A stretch of DNA of 64,000 nt from Aeromicrobium stalagmiti (lineage in GTDB: Bacteria > Actinomycetota > Actinomycetes > Propionibacteriales > Nocardioidaceae): contig NZ_JABSTZ010000002.1 of NCBI RefSeq assembly GCF_013283745.1, positions 248,001 through 312,000 of the forward strand, written 5' to 3'. The position numbers were made by a program, and so were the translations under genes. Below are positions 44,070 to 54,054 of the stretch, in pieces (position 1 is the stretch's first letter; every line of letters begins with the position of its first letter). Under the pieces are notes generated by a model, which did no database searches, was not told the origin of the DNA, and saw only the letters and a program-made list of their open reading frames with translations.

Positions 44070-44119
44070 CCCGCTGACTGCACAGCACTCCTCACGACTG
44101 AATCTGCAAAGGACGACAC

Positions 44120-44935
44120 ATGGCTATCACCGCCACTGAGGTCAAGAAGCTCCGCGACGCGACCGGCGCCGGCATGATGGACGCCAAGAAGGCGCTCACC
44201 GAGGCCGATGGCGACTTCGACAAGGCGATCGAGGTGCTCCGCATCTCGGGCGCCGCCAAGGCTGCCAAGCGCGGTGCCGAGCGCGAGGCCACCTCCGGCC
44301 TCGTCGCCAACTACGGCAGCGCGATCGTCGAGCTCAACTCCGAGACCGACTTCGTCGCCAAGAACGACCAGTTCATCACGCTGGCCGAGAAGCTGGCCGA
44401 GCTGGCCGACGAGACGAAGCCGGCCGACACCGCCGCCTTCGCGAGCACCCCGTTCGAGGGTGGCAAGACCGTGGGCGAGGCTGTCGCCGACCTCGCGGTC
44501 GTCATCGGCGAGAAGATCGAGCTCGGCCGCGTGGCCAGCTTCGACGGCTCCGTCGCGACCTACATGCACCGCCGTGCGAGCGACCTGCCCCCCGCGGTCG
44601 GTGTGCTCGTGGAGTTCGAGGGTGACAGCCACGACGTCGCCCGCGGCGTCGCGATGCAGATCGCCGCGATGCGTCCTCGCTACCTCACGCGCGAGGACGT
44701 CCCCGCGGACATCGTCGCCAAGGAGCGCGAGATCGCCGAGGCGACCGCACGTGAGGAGGGCAAGCCCGAGCAGGCGATCGCCAAGATCACCGAAGGACGC
44801 CTCAACGGCTTCTTCAAGGAGCAGGTGTTGCTCGAGCAGGCATCGGTTCAGGACAATAAGAAGACGGTCAAGGCTCTCCTCGATGAGGCCGGCGTGACGC
44901 TCAAGCGTTTCGCGCACATCGAGATCGGCGCCTGA
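44120..44935 (+). CDS. tsf: Translation elongation factor Ts
   Basis: This 271-residue EF-Ts has the N-terminal UBA-like domain ([20 protein letters not shown]), the [10 protein letters not shown] motif that contacts EF-Tu, and a C-terminal module. It regenerates EF-Tu-GTP. AAGGAC lies before the ATG, and the gene follows rpsB after 50 bp, the near-universal order. Confidence 0.98.
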   Translation: MAITATEVKKLRDATGAGMMDAKKALTEADGDFDKAIEVLRISGAAKAAKRGAEREATSGLVANYGSAIVELNSETDFVAKNDQFITLAEKLAELADETKPADTAAFASTPFEGGKTVGEAVADLAVVIGEKIELGRVASFDGSVATYMHRRASDLPPAVGVLVEFEGDSHDVARGVAMQIAAMRPRYLTREDVPADIVAKEREIAEATAREEGKPEQAIAKITEGRLNGFFKEQVLLEQASVQDNKKTVKALLDEAGVTLKRFAHIEIGA

Positions 44936-44980
44936 CCACCAGCGACACCCCTTCAACCCGCTGATCGAGAGGCCGGAATC

Positions 44981-45730
44981 GTGACCACTGCAGAGCATGT
45001 CGGCGATCCGGCCTCCGGTCACGGGTTGAAGCGCGTCCTGCTGAAGCTCTCCGGCGAGGTCTTCGGCGGAGGCAAGATCGGCATCGACCCCGATGTCGTC
45101 AACGGCATCGCCCGCCAGATCGCCGCAGCGGTCGCCGAGGGCGTCGAGGTCGCGATCGTCGTCGGCGGCGGCAACTTCTTCCGCGGCGCCGAGCTCAGCC
45201 AGCGCGGCATGGAGCGCTCGCGTGCCGACTACATCGGCATGCTGGGCACGGTCATGAACAGCCTGGCGCTGCAGGACTTCATCGAGAAGCAGGGCGTCGA
45301 GACGCGGGTGCAGTCCGCGATCACGATGGGCCAGGTCGCCGAGCCCTACATCCCGCGCCGCGCGATCCGTCACCTCGAGAAGGGCCGGGTCGTCATCTTC
45401 GGCGCCGGCGCGGGCATGCCGTACTTCTCGACCGACACGGTGTCGGCGCAGCGTGCGCTGGAGATCAAGGCCGACGCGGTCCTGATGTCCAAGAGCGGCG
45501 TCGACGGGGTCTACTCCGCCGATCCGCGCACCGATCCGAGTGCCGTCAAGTACGACGAGCTGACGTTCGACGACGCGCTGCGCATGGGGCTCAAGGTCGT
45601 GGACGCCGCCGCGTTCGCGCTGTGCATGGAGAACAAGCTGCCGATGATCGTGTTCGGCATGGAGGGCGAAGGCAACATCGCCCGGGTGCTGCGCGGTGAG
45701 AAGATCGGCACACTGGTCCACGCCGGATAG
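44981..45730 (+). CDS. pyrH: Uridylate kinase
   Basis: This 249-residue UMP kinase of the amino-acid-kinase fold converts UMP to UDP. It has [26 protein letters not shown] and the effector loop [18 protein letters not shown]. The GTG start is preceded by a weak GAGG element and is the first in-frame start after tsf. It lies in the rpsB-tsf-pyrH-frr unit. Confidence 0.97.
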   Translation: MTTAEHVGDPASGHGLKRVLLKLSGEVFGGGKIGIDPDVVNGIARQIAAAVAEGVEVAIVVGGGNFFRGAELSQRGMERSRADYIGMLGTVMNSLALQDFIEKQGVETRVQSAITMGQVAEPYIPRRAIRHLEKGRVVIFGAGAGMPYFSTDTVSAQRALEIKADAVLMSKSGVDGVYSADPRTDPSAVKYDELTFDDALRMGLKVVDAAAFALCMENKLPMIVFGMEGEGNIARVLRGEKIGTLVHAG

Positions 45731-45785
45731 GCGGACCACCCAGAACCATCGAGACGGACTGCACCACCCATAGAAGGGGAACACC

Positions 45786-46343
45786 GTGATTGACCAGACC
45801 CTGCGTGACGCCGACAGCAAGATGGACAAGGCTGTCGAGCACACCCGCGAGGAGTTCGCCGCGATCCGCACCGGTCGTGCCCACCCCGCGATGTTCGCCC
45901 AGATCACGGCGGAGTACTACGGCCAGCAGACCCCGCTCAACCAGCTCGCGGGCTTCCAGGTGCCCGAGCCCCGCACCGTGATCATCCAGCCCTATGACGC
46001 CGGCGCCAAGCCCGCCATCGAGAAGGCCATCCGCGAGTCCGACCTCGGCGTCAACCCGAGCGACGACGGCAAGGTGCTGCGCGTGACGCTGCCCGAGCTG
46101 ACCGAGGACCGCCGCAAGGAGTACATCAAGCTGGCGAAGTCCAAGGCCGAGGAGGGACGCGTCGCCGTCCGCGGAGCCCGGCGCAACGCCAAGCAGGCGC
46201 TCGACAAGGCCGAGAAGGACTCCGAGATCAGCAAAGACGACAACACCGGGGCCGAGAAGCGCCTCGACGGCCTGACGAAGAAGCACGTCGACGTGATCGA
46301 CGAGATGCTCAAGAACAAAGAAGCAGAGCTCCTTGAGGTCTGA
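45786..46343 (+). CDS. frr: Ribosome recycling factor
   Basis: This 185-residue RRF has the usual length and motifs (KAVEHTREEFAAIRTGRAHP, EDRRKEYIKLAKSKAEE) for the three-helix bundle and beta domain that split post-termination ribosomes with EF-G. AGGGGAAC before the GTG is the ribosome-binding site. cdsA begins inside its last codons. Confidence 0.98.
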   Translation: MIDQTLRDADSKMDKAVEHTREEFAAIRTGRAHPAMFAQITAEYYGQQTPLNQLAGFQVPEPRTVIIQPYDAGAKPAIEKAIRESDLGVNPSDDGKVLRVTLPELTEDRRKEYIKLAKSKAEEGRVAVRGARRNAKQALDKAEKDSEISKDDNTGAEKRLDGLTKKHVDVIDEMLKNKEAELLEV

Positions 46344-47223
46344 GTCTCCCGCTGAGGAGACCCCCGCGGAGCCGGGCTCCGCGGAGACAGTCCCTGCTGA
46401 GGCGGTCAAGACCAGTCGCGCCGGGCGCAACCTGCCGGCCTCGATCGCCGTCGGCGTGGCCCTGCTGGCGATGGTCGTGGCGTCGCTGTTCCTGGTCAAG
46501 GAAGTCTTCATCGCGGTCGTGGCGATCGCGCTGCTCATCGGCCTCTACGAGCTGACCCGCGCCTTCGCGACCGCTGGCATCCGGGTCCCGGTCCTGCCGG
46601 TCGCCACGGGCGGCACCGCGATGCTGGTCGGCAGCTATGTCGGCGGCATGGAGACGGCGTCGATCGCGATGGCGCTGACCGTCATCGGCACGATGGTCTG
46701 GCGGCTCACCGAGGGCGCCGACGGCTTCGTCCGCGACGTCAGCTCGGGCATCTTCGTCCTGTCCTACCTGTTCCTCATGGGCACCTTCGTGCTCTTGATG
46801 CTCAAGGAGGACGACGGACCGTGGCGCATCGTCGCGTTCATCATCGCGACCATCGCGTCCGACATCGGCGGCTACATCGCGGGCGTCCTGTTCGGCAAGC
46901 ACGCGATGGCCCCGACGATCAGCCCCAAGAAGTCGTGGGAGGGCTTCACCGGCTCGCTGATCGCGGGCGTCGCCACGGGCATCGCGACCGTGACCTACGC
47001 CCTCGACGGCGACTGGTGGGTCGGCATTGTGCTCGGTGTCGCCGGCGTCGTGTTCGCCACGCTGGGCGACCTGTCGGAGTCGTTGATCAAGCGCGATCTC
47101 GGCATCAAGGACATGGGTGACCTGCTGCCCGGCCACGGTGGCCTGATGGACCGTCTCGACTCGCTGATCGCCGTCGCGCCGATCGCGTGGCTGATCCTGT
47201 ACCTGCTCGTCGACGTCTCCTGA
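46333..47223 (+). CDS. cdsA: Phosphatidate cytidylyltransferase
   Basis: This 296-residue membrane enzyme makes CDP-diacylglycerol from phosphatidate and CTP. It has an acidic cytoplasmic N-terminus, about eight membrane helices and the C-terminal signature ending DLLPGHGGLMDRLDS, preceded by SPKKSWEGF and GDLSESLIKRDLGIKD. The TTG start overlaps frr by 11 bp, implying coupled translation; a GTG or ATG start further in would cut the N-terminus. In many actinobacteria rlmN comes next; here an 8-kb cluster intervenes. Confidence 0.94.
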   Translation: MRSESPAEETPAEPGSAETVPAEAVKTSRAGRNLPASIAVGVALLAMVVASLFLVKEVFIAVVAIALLIGLYELTRAFATAGIRVPVLPVATGGTAMLVGSYVGGMETASIAMALTVIGTMVWRLTEGADGFVRDVSSGIFVLSYLFLMGTFVLLMLKEDDGPWRIVAFIIATIASDIGGYIAGVLFGKHAMAPTISPKKSWEGFTGSLIAGVATGIATVTYALDGDWWVGIVLGVAGVVFATLGDLSESLIKRDLGIKDMGDLLPGHGGLMDRLDSLIAVAPIAWLILYLLVDVS

Positions 47224-47260
47224 ACAGCAGCCCGGTTACCTGTCCGTAATCCGTTCGGGG

Positions 47261-47266
47261 CACCCT
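47261..47266 (+). promoter_or_regulatory. -10-like hexamer CACCCT for the ligase/transglutaminase operon
   Basis: CACCCT-n6-ATG at 47273 with no Shine-Dalgarno sequence. The hexamer is weak, but the spacing is that of the other leaderless starts. Confidence 0.4.
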
Positions 47267-47272
47267 TGAGGC

Positions 47273-50200
47273 ATGTCGATCAAGGTCGCCCTCGAGCACC
47301 GCACCACGTACCAGTTCGAGCGACCGGTGGAGCTGGGGCCGCACGTCGTGCGCCTGCGGCCCGCCCCCCACAGCCGGACGCCGATCGAGGCCTACTCGCT
47401 GACGGTCAGTCCCGGCAACCACTTCGTCAACTGGCAGCAGGACCCATTCGGCAACTGGCTCGCGCGGCTCGTCTTCCCCGAGAAGGTCTCGACGCTCGAC
47501 ATCACGGTCGGCCTCGTCGCCGACATGATGGTGGTCAACCCGTTCGACTTCTTCATCGAGGAGTACGCCGAGACGTTCCCGTTCGCGTACGAGCCGTCGC
47601 TCGCGGCTGACCTCGCGCCGTACCTGCGCCCGGTCGGCGAGGGCGACACCGATGCACCCGGTCCGCTGGTCACCGAGTTCCGCGACCGCCTGCCCGACCT
47701 GCCCGAGGGGGGCATGGCGATGGTGCCGTTCCTCGTGCAGCTCAACGCGGCCGTCTACGGCGCGGTCGGCTACTCGGTGCGGATGGAGGCCGGCGTCCAG
47801 AGCCCCGACGAGACCCTGCAGCGCGGCATCGGCTCGTGCCGCGACAGCTCGTGGCTGCTCGTGTCGCTGCTGCGTCAGTACGGCCTCGCGGCCCGCTTCG
47901 TGTCGGGCTACCTGGTGCAGCTGGCCTCGGACGAGAAGAGCATCGACGGCCCGAGCGGACCGTCCGAGGACTTCACCGACCTGCATGCCTGGGCCGAGGT
48001 GTTCGTGCCCGGTGCCGGCTGGATCGGCCTCGACCCGACGTCGTCGCTGTTCGCCGGAGAGGGCCACATCCCGCTGTCAGCCACGCCGCACCCGTCGTCG
48101 GCCGCCCCCATCTCGGGGATGCTGATGGAGCGGGCCAACGTCGACTTCTCGTTCCACAACACGGTCCGCCGCATCCACGAGGACCCCCGCGTCACCAAGC
48201 CCTACACCGATGCCCAGTGGCAGCGGATCGACCAGCTCGGCGAGGCGATCGACGTTCGGCTCGAGAGCGGCGACGTGCGCCTGACCCAGGGCGGCGAGCC
48301 CACCTTCGTCGGCCTGGACGACGTGACGTCCGAGCAGTGGAACACCCAGGCGGACGGCCCCGAGAAGCGGGTCAAGGCCAGCGAGCTGGCCGAGCGGCTG
48401 CGCGAGGTCTACGCCGGTGGCGGCGTCGTGCACCGCGGCGAGGGCAAGTGGTACCCCGGCGAGGAGCTGCCCCGCTGGCAGATCGCGCTGCAGTGGCGCG
48501 ACGACGGTGAGTCGCTGTGGACGGACCCGGCGCTGCTCGCCGACCCGTGGGACGAGGCATCGGCACAGGACGACGCCCCCGCGCGCTCCGAGGCGCTGGG
48601 CCGCGAGATCACCCGCCTGCTCGGCCTGCCTGTCGAGCAGCTGCGGGCGGCCTACGAGGACCCGCTCAACGACCTGGTCAACGAGCTGCGCCGACCCGAC
48701 GGCGAGCGCCCCGACGTCGACCCGCTCGCGCCGACCCCGGCCGTCGCCACCGAGCTCGACGCCGACGTCGTCGACCCCACCGGCTGGGTGCTGCCGCTCG
48801 TGACGGGGGAGGAGTGGACCAGCCCAGACTGGTCGCTGCGCCGCGGCCGCATCGTGCTGCTGCCGGGCACGTCGACGATGGGTCTTCGCCTGCCGCTGTC
48901 CTCGATCACGTGGGAGGACCCGCGGGCGTCCGGCGACGCGTCGTACGTCGAGGCCGGTCCGCAGCTGGACCCGCGCATCCCGTCGGTGCCCGTCGTCGAC
49001 CCGGCCAAGGAGCCGACGACCGCGCTGACGGTCGAGGCCCGCCACGGCTTCGTGCACGTCTTCCTGCCGCCGACCGAGCGCCTCGAGGACTACTCCGACC
49101 TGCTGCACGTCATCGGCACCGCCGCCTCGGCGCAGGGACAGCAGATCGTCATCGAGGGCTACGGCCCGCCGCCGGACCCGCGCCTGACCCAGCTCGTGGT
49201 GGCGAGCGACCCCGGTGTCATCGAGGTCAACGTGCACCCGACCGCCTCGTGGTCCGAGCTGCGCGACCTGACGATGACGCTCTACGACATCGCGCGTCAC
49301 GCCCGCCTGACGACCGAGAAGTTCGACCTCGACGGCGTCCACACCGGCACGGGCGGCGGCAACCACATCACGCTGGGCGGCCACGAGCCCGCGGCGTCCC
49401 CGATGCTGCGGCGCCCCGACCTGCTCATGAGCCTCATGACCTACTGGCAGCGGCACCCGTCGCTGTCCTATCTCTTCTCGGGTCGCTTCATCGGCCCGAC
49501 CAGCCAGGCACCGCGCTTCGACGAGGGCCGGCCGGAGTCGCTCTACGAGGCCGAGATCGCGTTCCAGGAGATCGACCGCCTGACCGCCGAGACCGACGAG
49601 CCGCGGCCGTGGCTCGTCGACCGGGCGCTGCGCCACCTTTTGACCGACCTGACCGGCAACACGCACCGCGCCGAGTTCTGCGTCGACAAGATGTACAGCC
49701 CCGACTCGTCCCGCGGGCGGCTCGGCCTGCTCGAGCTGCGCGGCTTCGAGATGCCCCCGCACCCGCAGATGGCGATGGTGCAGTCGCTGCTCGTGCGCTC
49801 GCTCGTCGCGATGTTCTGGGAGAAGCCCTACCGCGCCCCGCTCGTGCGCTGGGGCACGGCGCTGCACGAGGACTTCCTGCTGCCCCAGGGAGCCATCCGC
49901 GACATCGCCGCGGTCGTGGCCGACCTGCGTGAGCACGGCATCGACTTCGAGGCCTCGTGGCTCGACCCGTTCACCGAGTTCCGGTTCCCGCGGATCGGCG
50001 TGGCCCGGGCGGGCGACGTCGAGCTGGAGCTGCGCTCGGCGATCGAGCCGTGGCACGTCCTCGGCGAGGAGGCCACGTCCGGTGGCATGGCACGCTATGT
50101 CGACTCGTCCGTCGAGCGGCTGCAGGTGACGGTCCGCGGCGTTCTGCCGCGCCAGCACCTCGTGACATGTCAGGGTGTTCCTGTGCCTCTGACTCCGACG

Positions 50201-50575
50201 GGTGTGGCCGGCGAGTACTTCGCCGGGGTCCGCTACCGCGCGTGGCAGCCGCCGTCCGCCCTGCACCCCTCGATCGAGGTGCACGCGCCGCTGCGCTTCG
50301 ACGTGGTCGACGTCGCGTCGGCGACGTCGCTGGGCGGCGCGACCTATCACGTCGTGCACCCCGGCGGCCGTGCCCACGAGCACCCGCCGATCAACGCCCG
50401 CGAGGCCGAGGCACGCCGGTCCAGCCGGTTCGAGCCGTTCGGTCACTCGCCGGGTGCGATCGACGTGGCCGCGATGCAGGAGGCCGGACGCCGGGCCGCG
50501 AGCGACGAGTACCCCCACACGCTCGACCTGCGCCGCACCGTGCCGCCCGGCACGGCACGCGGAGCGGATCAGTGA
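47273..50575 (+). CDS. Transglutaminase-like/DUF2126 giant protein (predicted COOH-NH2 ligase)
   Basis: This 1100-residue cytoplasmic protein has three parts. An N-terminal transglutaminase-associated region (about 1-110) is followed by a transglutaminase-like cysteine-peptidase domain with Cys189 (GSCRDSSWLL), His238 (DLHAWAEVFVPG) and Asp254 (GLDPTSS). The long DUF2126 region (about 300-1090) has HTGTGGGNHITLGG and SPMLRRPDLLMSLMTYWQ, related to glutamate-cysteine-ligase/glutamine-synthetase-type folds. DUF2126 proteins are predicted ligases or peptide-modifying enzymes; no reaction is proven. The next gene overlaps by 4 bp. No signal peptide or membrane helix is seen. It opens a three-gene operon with the ATP-grasp/alpha-E protein and a second transglutaminase. 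Confidence 0.88.
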   Translation: MSIKVALEHRTTYQFERPVELGPHVVRLRPAPHSRTPIEAYSLTVSPGNHFVNWQQDPFGNWLARLVFPEKVSTLDITVGLVADMMVVNPFDFFIEEYAETFPFAYEPSLAADLAPYLRPVGEGDTDAPGPLVTEFRDRLPDLPEGGMAMVPFLVQLNAAVYGAVGYSVRMEAGVQSPDETLQRGIGSCRDSSWLLVSLLRQYGLAARFVSGYLVQLASDEKSIDGPSGPSEDFTDLHAWAEVFVPGAGWIGLDPTSSLFAGEGHIPLSATPHPSSAAPISGMLMERANVDFSFHNTVRRIHEDPRVTKPYTDAQWQRIDQLGEAIDVRLESGDVRLTQGGEPTFVGLDDVTSEQWNTQADGPEKRVKASELAERLREVYAGGGVVHRGEGKWYPGEELPRWQIALQWRDDGESLWTDPALLADPWDEASAQDDAPARSEALGREITRLLGLPVEQLRAAYEDPLNDLVNELRRPDGERPDVDPLAPTPAVATELDADVVDPTGWVLPLVTGEEWTSPDWSLRRGRIVLLPGTSTMGLRLPLSSITWEDPRASGDASYVEAGPQLDPRIPSVPVVDPAKEPTTALTVEARHGFVHVFLPPTERLEDYSDLLHVIGTAASAQGQQIVIEGYGPPPDPRLTQLVVASDPGVIEVNVHPTASWSELRDLTMTLYDIARHARLTTEKFDLDGVHTGTGGGNHITLGGHEPAASPMLRRPDLLMSLMTYWQRHPSLSYLFSGRFIGPTSQAPRFDEGRPESLYEAEIAFQEIDRLTAETDEPRPWLVDRALRHLLTDLTGNTHRAEFCVDKMYSPDSSRGRLGLLELRGFEMPPHPQMAMVQSLLVRSLVAMFWEKPYRAPLVRWGTALHEDFLLPQGAIRDIAAVVADLREHGIDFEASWLDPFTEFRFPRIGVARAGDVELELRSAIEPWHVLGEEATSGGMARYVDSSVERLQVTVRGVLPRQHLVTCQGVPVPLTPTGVAGEYFAGVRYRAWQPPSALHPSIEVHAPLRFDVVDVASATSLGGATYHVVHPGGRAHEHPPINAREAEARRSSRFEPFGHSPGAIDVAAMQEAGRRAASDEYPHTLDLRRTVPPGTARGADQ

Positions 50576-53028
50576 CGGCGCTCCGCGACTACTCGGCGGC
50601 AGTCACCCAGCCCACGCTCACCGCGGGGGCGGCTCGCTACGACGAGGTCGTCGCCCCCGACGGCACGCTGCGCACGAGCTGGCGGATGCTCGCCGAGAGC
50701 GCGGTGCAGCTGACCGAGTCCGACCTGCGACGCGTCGGTGGCGACATCGAGCGCTTCCTTGCCAACGACGGCGTCACCTACACGCCGCCGGAGCAGGATC
50801 CCGGGCCGTGGCGGCTCGACCCGTTCCCGCTGATCGTCGACGCGGCGGAGTGGACGCCGCTCGAGGTCGGCCTGGCCCAGCGCACCGAGCTGCTCAACGC
50901 GATCCTGGTCGACCTCTACGGGCCGCAGCGGCTGCTGTCGACCGGCGTGCTGCCGCCGGCGCTGGTCTTCGGGCACCAGGGCTTCCTGCGGGTCTCGGCG
51001 CGCGCATCGGCCCAGGATCCCCACCCCTTGCTGCTCGCGGCCGCTGATCTGGGTCGCAACGCCGCGGGGGAGTGGCAGGTCATCGCCGACCGTGCCCAGG
51101 CGCCGTCGGGCATCGGCTACGCGATGGAGAACCGCCGGGTCATCTCGCGCGTGCTGCCCGAGCTCTACCGCCAGGCGGGCCTGCACCGCATGGCGCCGTT
51201 CTTCCAGGCGCTGCGGTCGACCCTGATCGACTCGGCGCCCGGGCACGCCCCCAACCCGCGGGTCGTCGTCCTCTCGCCGGGCACCCACTCCGAGACCGCG
51301 TACGACCAGGCGTTCGTCGCCTCGAGCCTGGGCTTCCCGCTCGTCGAGGGCAGCGACCTCGTGATGCGCGAGGGCGCGGTGTGGATGCGGGTCTTCGGCC
51401 GCCTCGAGCGCGTCGACGTGATCCTGCGACGTGTCGACGCAGCGTGGAGCGACTCGCTCGAGCTCCGCAAGGGCTCGCAGCTCGGGGTCGCAGGCCTGTC
51501 CGAGGCGGTGCGTCGCGGCACCGTCCGGGTCGTCAACGGCCTGGGCGCCGGCGTGCTGGAGAACCCCGGTCTGCTCCCGTTCATGTCGGCGATGTGCGAG
51601 ATGCTCCTCGACGAGCCGTTGCGCCTGCCGTCGGTGCAGACCTACTGGACCGGTGACGACCGCTCGATGGCGTACGTCCTGGACAACCTCGACGGGCTGC
51701 TGGTGAAGTCGATCGACAACCCGGTCAACCTCGCCCACCTGCCCACCGACCAGCTCCGCGACGTGATCCGGGCCGAGCCGCACCGCTACGTCGGCCAGGA
51801 GCGGCTGCCGCTGTCGCAGTCGCCGACCCTCGCGCCCCGGGGCGTCACGCCGCAGTCGGTCACGCTGCGGACGTTCACGCTGCGCTACGGCTCGACCTAT
51901 CGTCCGCTCGTGGGCGGGCTGGCCAACGTCTACGAGGCCGGGCAGGCCGCGTCCAGCAAGGACGTGTGGGTGCTCAAGGACAAGCCGGAAGATCCCGACC
52001 AGGGCCTTGTCGACGTCCTGCCGCTCACCAACGTCCGGGCCCCCGCGGCGATGGTGCCGCGCGTGCTCGAGGACATGTTCTGGTTCGGTCGCTATGCCGA
52101 GCGCGCCGAGGACATGCTGCGTCTCGTCCTCGCAGCCCACGCCAGTGCCGAGGACTTCCGCTCACGTCCGCACACCGCGGGCGGTGCGAGCCTGGCCGTG
52201 CTGATGGCCTCGATCGCCCGCCTGAGCGGATCGCCGTTCGATGACGCCCGGCTCGACGACAACTTCCGGTCGCTGCTGCTCGACGCGCACCGTCCCGGGT
52301 CGGTGGCCCAGTCGATCGGTGCGCTCCGCGACGCGGCCCAGAGCGTTCGCGACCAGCTCTCGCCCGACACGTGGCAGGCCTTCAGCTCGACCGACCGGGC
52401 CGCCGCCAACCTCGTCGCCTACCACTACAGCCACCAGGTCGCCGAGAGCGCCGGGCAGATGCTGACCGGCATCCTGTCGCTGCAGGGCGTCACGGCCAAC
52501 ATGATGCGTGACCCCGGGTGGCGGATGATCGGCACCGGTCGCGCGGTGGAGCGTGGCCTGCAGCTGTGCCACCTGCTGCGCGCCACGACCACGACGCGCC
52601 GCGGCATCGACGTCGACCGCGACGTGCACAACGCGGTGCTGTCGGCCGCCGAGAGCGCCGTCACGCACCGTCGGCGCTATCGCGGCTACGTACGCCTGGC
52701 CGGTGTGCTCGAGCTGTTGCTGATGGACGTCGAGAATCCGCGCTCGCTCGCGTTCGGCATCGCCGAGATGCGCACGCACCTGGCGGCCATGCCGGAGTCG
52801 ACCGGCTCCACGCGTCCCGAGCGGCTGCTCGACGACCTCGCCGAGGAGCTCGAGCGCGCCGACATCGCTGCGCTCACCGCGATCGAGGGCGAGAACCGTC
52901 CCAACCTGGAGCGGTTCCTCGGTGGCTACATCGGTCAGCTCACCCGGTTCGCGGACGCGGTCGGTGAGCTCCACTTCGCCGCCGGCCCCGCGCCGCGGGC
53001 CTTCGGATTCGCGACGGTGACCGAGTGA
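50572..53028 (+). CDS. Circularly permuted ATP-grasp amidoligase fused to alpha-E domain
   Basis: This 818-residue fusion has a circularly permuted ATP-grasp domain at about 1-480 (QRTELLNAILVDLYGPQRLL, VLSPGTHSETAYDQAF, then KGSQLGVAGLSEAVRRG), with strong match to the CP_ATPgrasp family. It is followed from about residue 495 by an alpha-E domain (MFWFGRYAERAEDMLRLVL). The two are separate genes in many bacteria; here they are one polypeptide. ATP-grasp amidoligases join a carboxylate to an amine at the cost of ATP. The alpha-E domain is helical and of unknown role. The GTG start overlaps the upstream stop and the next gene overlaps its stop. Confidence 0.88.
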   Translation: MTALRDYSAAVTQPTLTAGAARYDEVVAPDGTLRTSWRMLAESAVQLTESDLRRVGGDIERFLANDGVTYTPPEQDPGPWRLDPFPLIVDAAEWTPLEVGLAQRTELLNAILVDLYGPQRLLSTGVLPPALVFGHQGFLRVSARASAQDPHPLLLAAADLGRNAAGEWQVIADRAQAPSGIGYAMENRRVISRVLPELYRQAGLHRMAPFFQALRSTLIDSAPGHAPNPRVVVLSPGTHSETAYDQAFVASSLGFPLVEGSDLVMREGAVWMRVFGRLERVDVILRRVDAAWSDSLELRKGSQLGVAGLSEAVRRGTVRVVNGLGAGVLENPGLLPFMSAMCEMLLDEPLRLPSVQTYWTGDDRSMAYVLDNLDGLLVKSIDNPVNLAHLPTDQLRDVIRAEPHRYVGQERLPLSQSPTLAPRGVTPQSVTLRTFTLRYGSTYRPLVGGLANVYEAGQAASSKDVWVLKDKPEDPDQGLVDVLPLTNVRAPAAMVPRVLEDMFWFGRYAERAEDMLRLVLAAHASAEDFRSRPHTAGGASLAVLMASIARLSGSPFDDARLDDNFRSLLLDAHRPGSVAQSIGALRDAAQSVRDQLSPDTWQAFSSTDRAAANLVAYHYSHQVAESAGQMLTGILSLQGVTANMMRDPGWRMIGTGRAVERGLQLCHLLRATTTTRRGIDVDRDVHNAVLSAAESAVTHRRRYRGYVRLAGVLELLLMDVENPRSLAFGIAEMRTHLAAMPESTGSTRPERLLDDLAEELERADIAALTAIEGENRPNLERFLGGYIGQLTRFADAVGELHFAAGPAPRAFGFATVTE

Positions 53029-53897
53029 GGTACCGGATCTCCCACCGCACGACGTACTCCTACGACGAGGACGTCAGCGACAGCCTCGGCATCGCCTACC
53101 TCGTGCCGCGCCAGCTGCCGTGGCAGCAGGTCGTCAGCCGCGACCTGACCCTCACCCCGGCGACGCTCGACCGTACCGAGGACCTCGACTACTACGGCAA
53201 CACCGCGACGTACTTCCAGGTCACCGAGCCGCACCAGGTGCTCGACATCCTTGCCACGAGCGAGATCGAGGTGACGGGGGAGCAGCACTCGCCCGAGGCG
53301 CTCGCGATTCCGTGGGAGTCGGCGCGTCCTGCTGCCCGTCCCGACGTCGCCGACGCCTGGCGCACCCAGGACTTCTCCCTCGCGTCGTCGTTGGCCGACC
53401 AGACGACCGAGGCCCACGCGTACGCCGCGGAGTCGCTGGCGCCGGGCCGACCGGTCGGGGAGGCGGTGATCGAGGTGATGCACCGCATCCACACCGACTT
53501 CGCCTACGACAAGACCGCGACGACGGTGACGACGACCGTCGACGACATCTTCGACAAGCGGGCCGGGGTCTGCCAGGACTTCGCGCACCTCACGCTGGCC
53601 TGCCTGCGGTCGCACGGTCTCGCGGTCCGCTACGTCAGCGGCTATCTCGCGACCACCCCGCCGCCGGGCAAGGAGCGGATCGTGGGGGCCGACGCGACGC
53701 ACGCCTGGGCAGCGGTGTGGATCCCCGGCGACGGCTGGCTCGCGGTCGACCCGACCAACGACCAGCTCGTCAACGACCGCTACGTCACCGTCGCGTGGGG
53801 CCGCGACTACGCCGACGTCCCGCCGGTCAAGGGCGTCATCTTCACCGAGGCCAAGAAGTCAACCCTCAAGGTCGAGGTCGACGTCGCCCCCCTCTAA
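53025..53897 (+). CDS. Transglutaminase-like cysteine peptidase
   Basis: This 290-residue protein has an N-terminal beta-rich domain (YRISHRTTYSYDEDVSDSLG) and a transglutaminase-core peptidase domain with Cys183 (GVCQDFAHLTL), His226 (DATHAWAAVW) and Asp242 (AVDPTND). Bacterial members of this type usually hydrolyse rather than crosslink amide bonds. It is coupled to the ATP-grasp gene by a GTGA overlap. Together the operon encodes two predicted ligase modules and two cysteine-peptidase modules, suggesting a make-and-break cycle on an amide-linked product. Confidence 0.9.
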   Translation: MRYRISHRTTYSYDEDVSDSLGIAYLVPRQLPWQQVVSRDLTLTPATLDRTEDLDYYGNTATYFQVTEPHQVLDILATSEIEVTGEQHSPEALAIPWESARPAARPDVADAWRTQDFSLASSLADQTTEAHAYAAESLAPGRPVGEAVIEVMHRIHTDFAYDKTATTVTTTVDDIFDKRAGVCQDFAHLTLACLRSHGLAVRYVSGYLATTPPPGKERIVGADATHAWAAVWIPGDGWLAVDPTNDQLVNDRYVTVAWGRDYADVPPVKGVIFTEAKKSTLKVEVDVAPL

Positions 53898-53902
53898 CCC
53901 CC

Positions 53903-53989
53903 GGTCCGCGAGTGGCGCAAGATGAAGGAAATGAGACGGCGTGTCGTCCATTTCTGCGCCACTCGCGGACCCGTTTGCGCCACTCGCGA
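53903..53989 (-). repeat. Copy A of a 76-bp palindromic repeat (inverse orientation)
   Basis: The core 53910-53985 reads, on the minus strand, GAGTGGCGCA, 11 nt, GAGTGGCGCA, 35 nt, TGCGCCACTC. On the plus strand a perfect 17-bp inverted repeat (GGTCCGCGAGTGGCGCA at 53903-53919 with 53955-53971) forms a hairpin, with an inner GAAATG/CATTTC stem. Copy B at 55041 has the same geometry in the other orientation, with about 62 of 76 matching positions by hand count. Confidence 0.85.
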
Positions 53990-54042
53990 GGTGGTGTGAG
54001 CGAACCGACTGGTCCAGCGTTCGCGAATTCCGGACGCGCTGT

Positions 54043-54048
54043 CAGACT
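54043..54048 (+). promoter_or_regulatory. -10 hexamer CAGACT for the metallopeptidase (leaderless)
   Basis: CAGACT-n6-GTG at 54055. The pattern places the true start 38 codons inside the longest open frame; the excluded part overlaps repeat A. Confidence 0.55.
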
Positions 54049-54054
54049 TGCTCG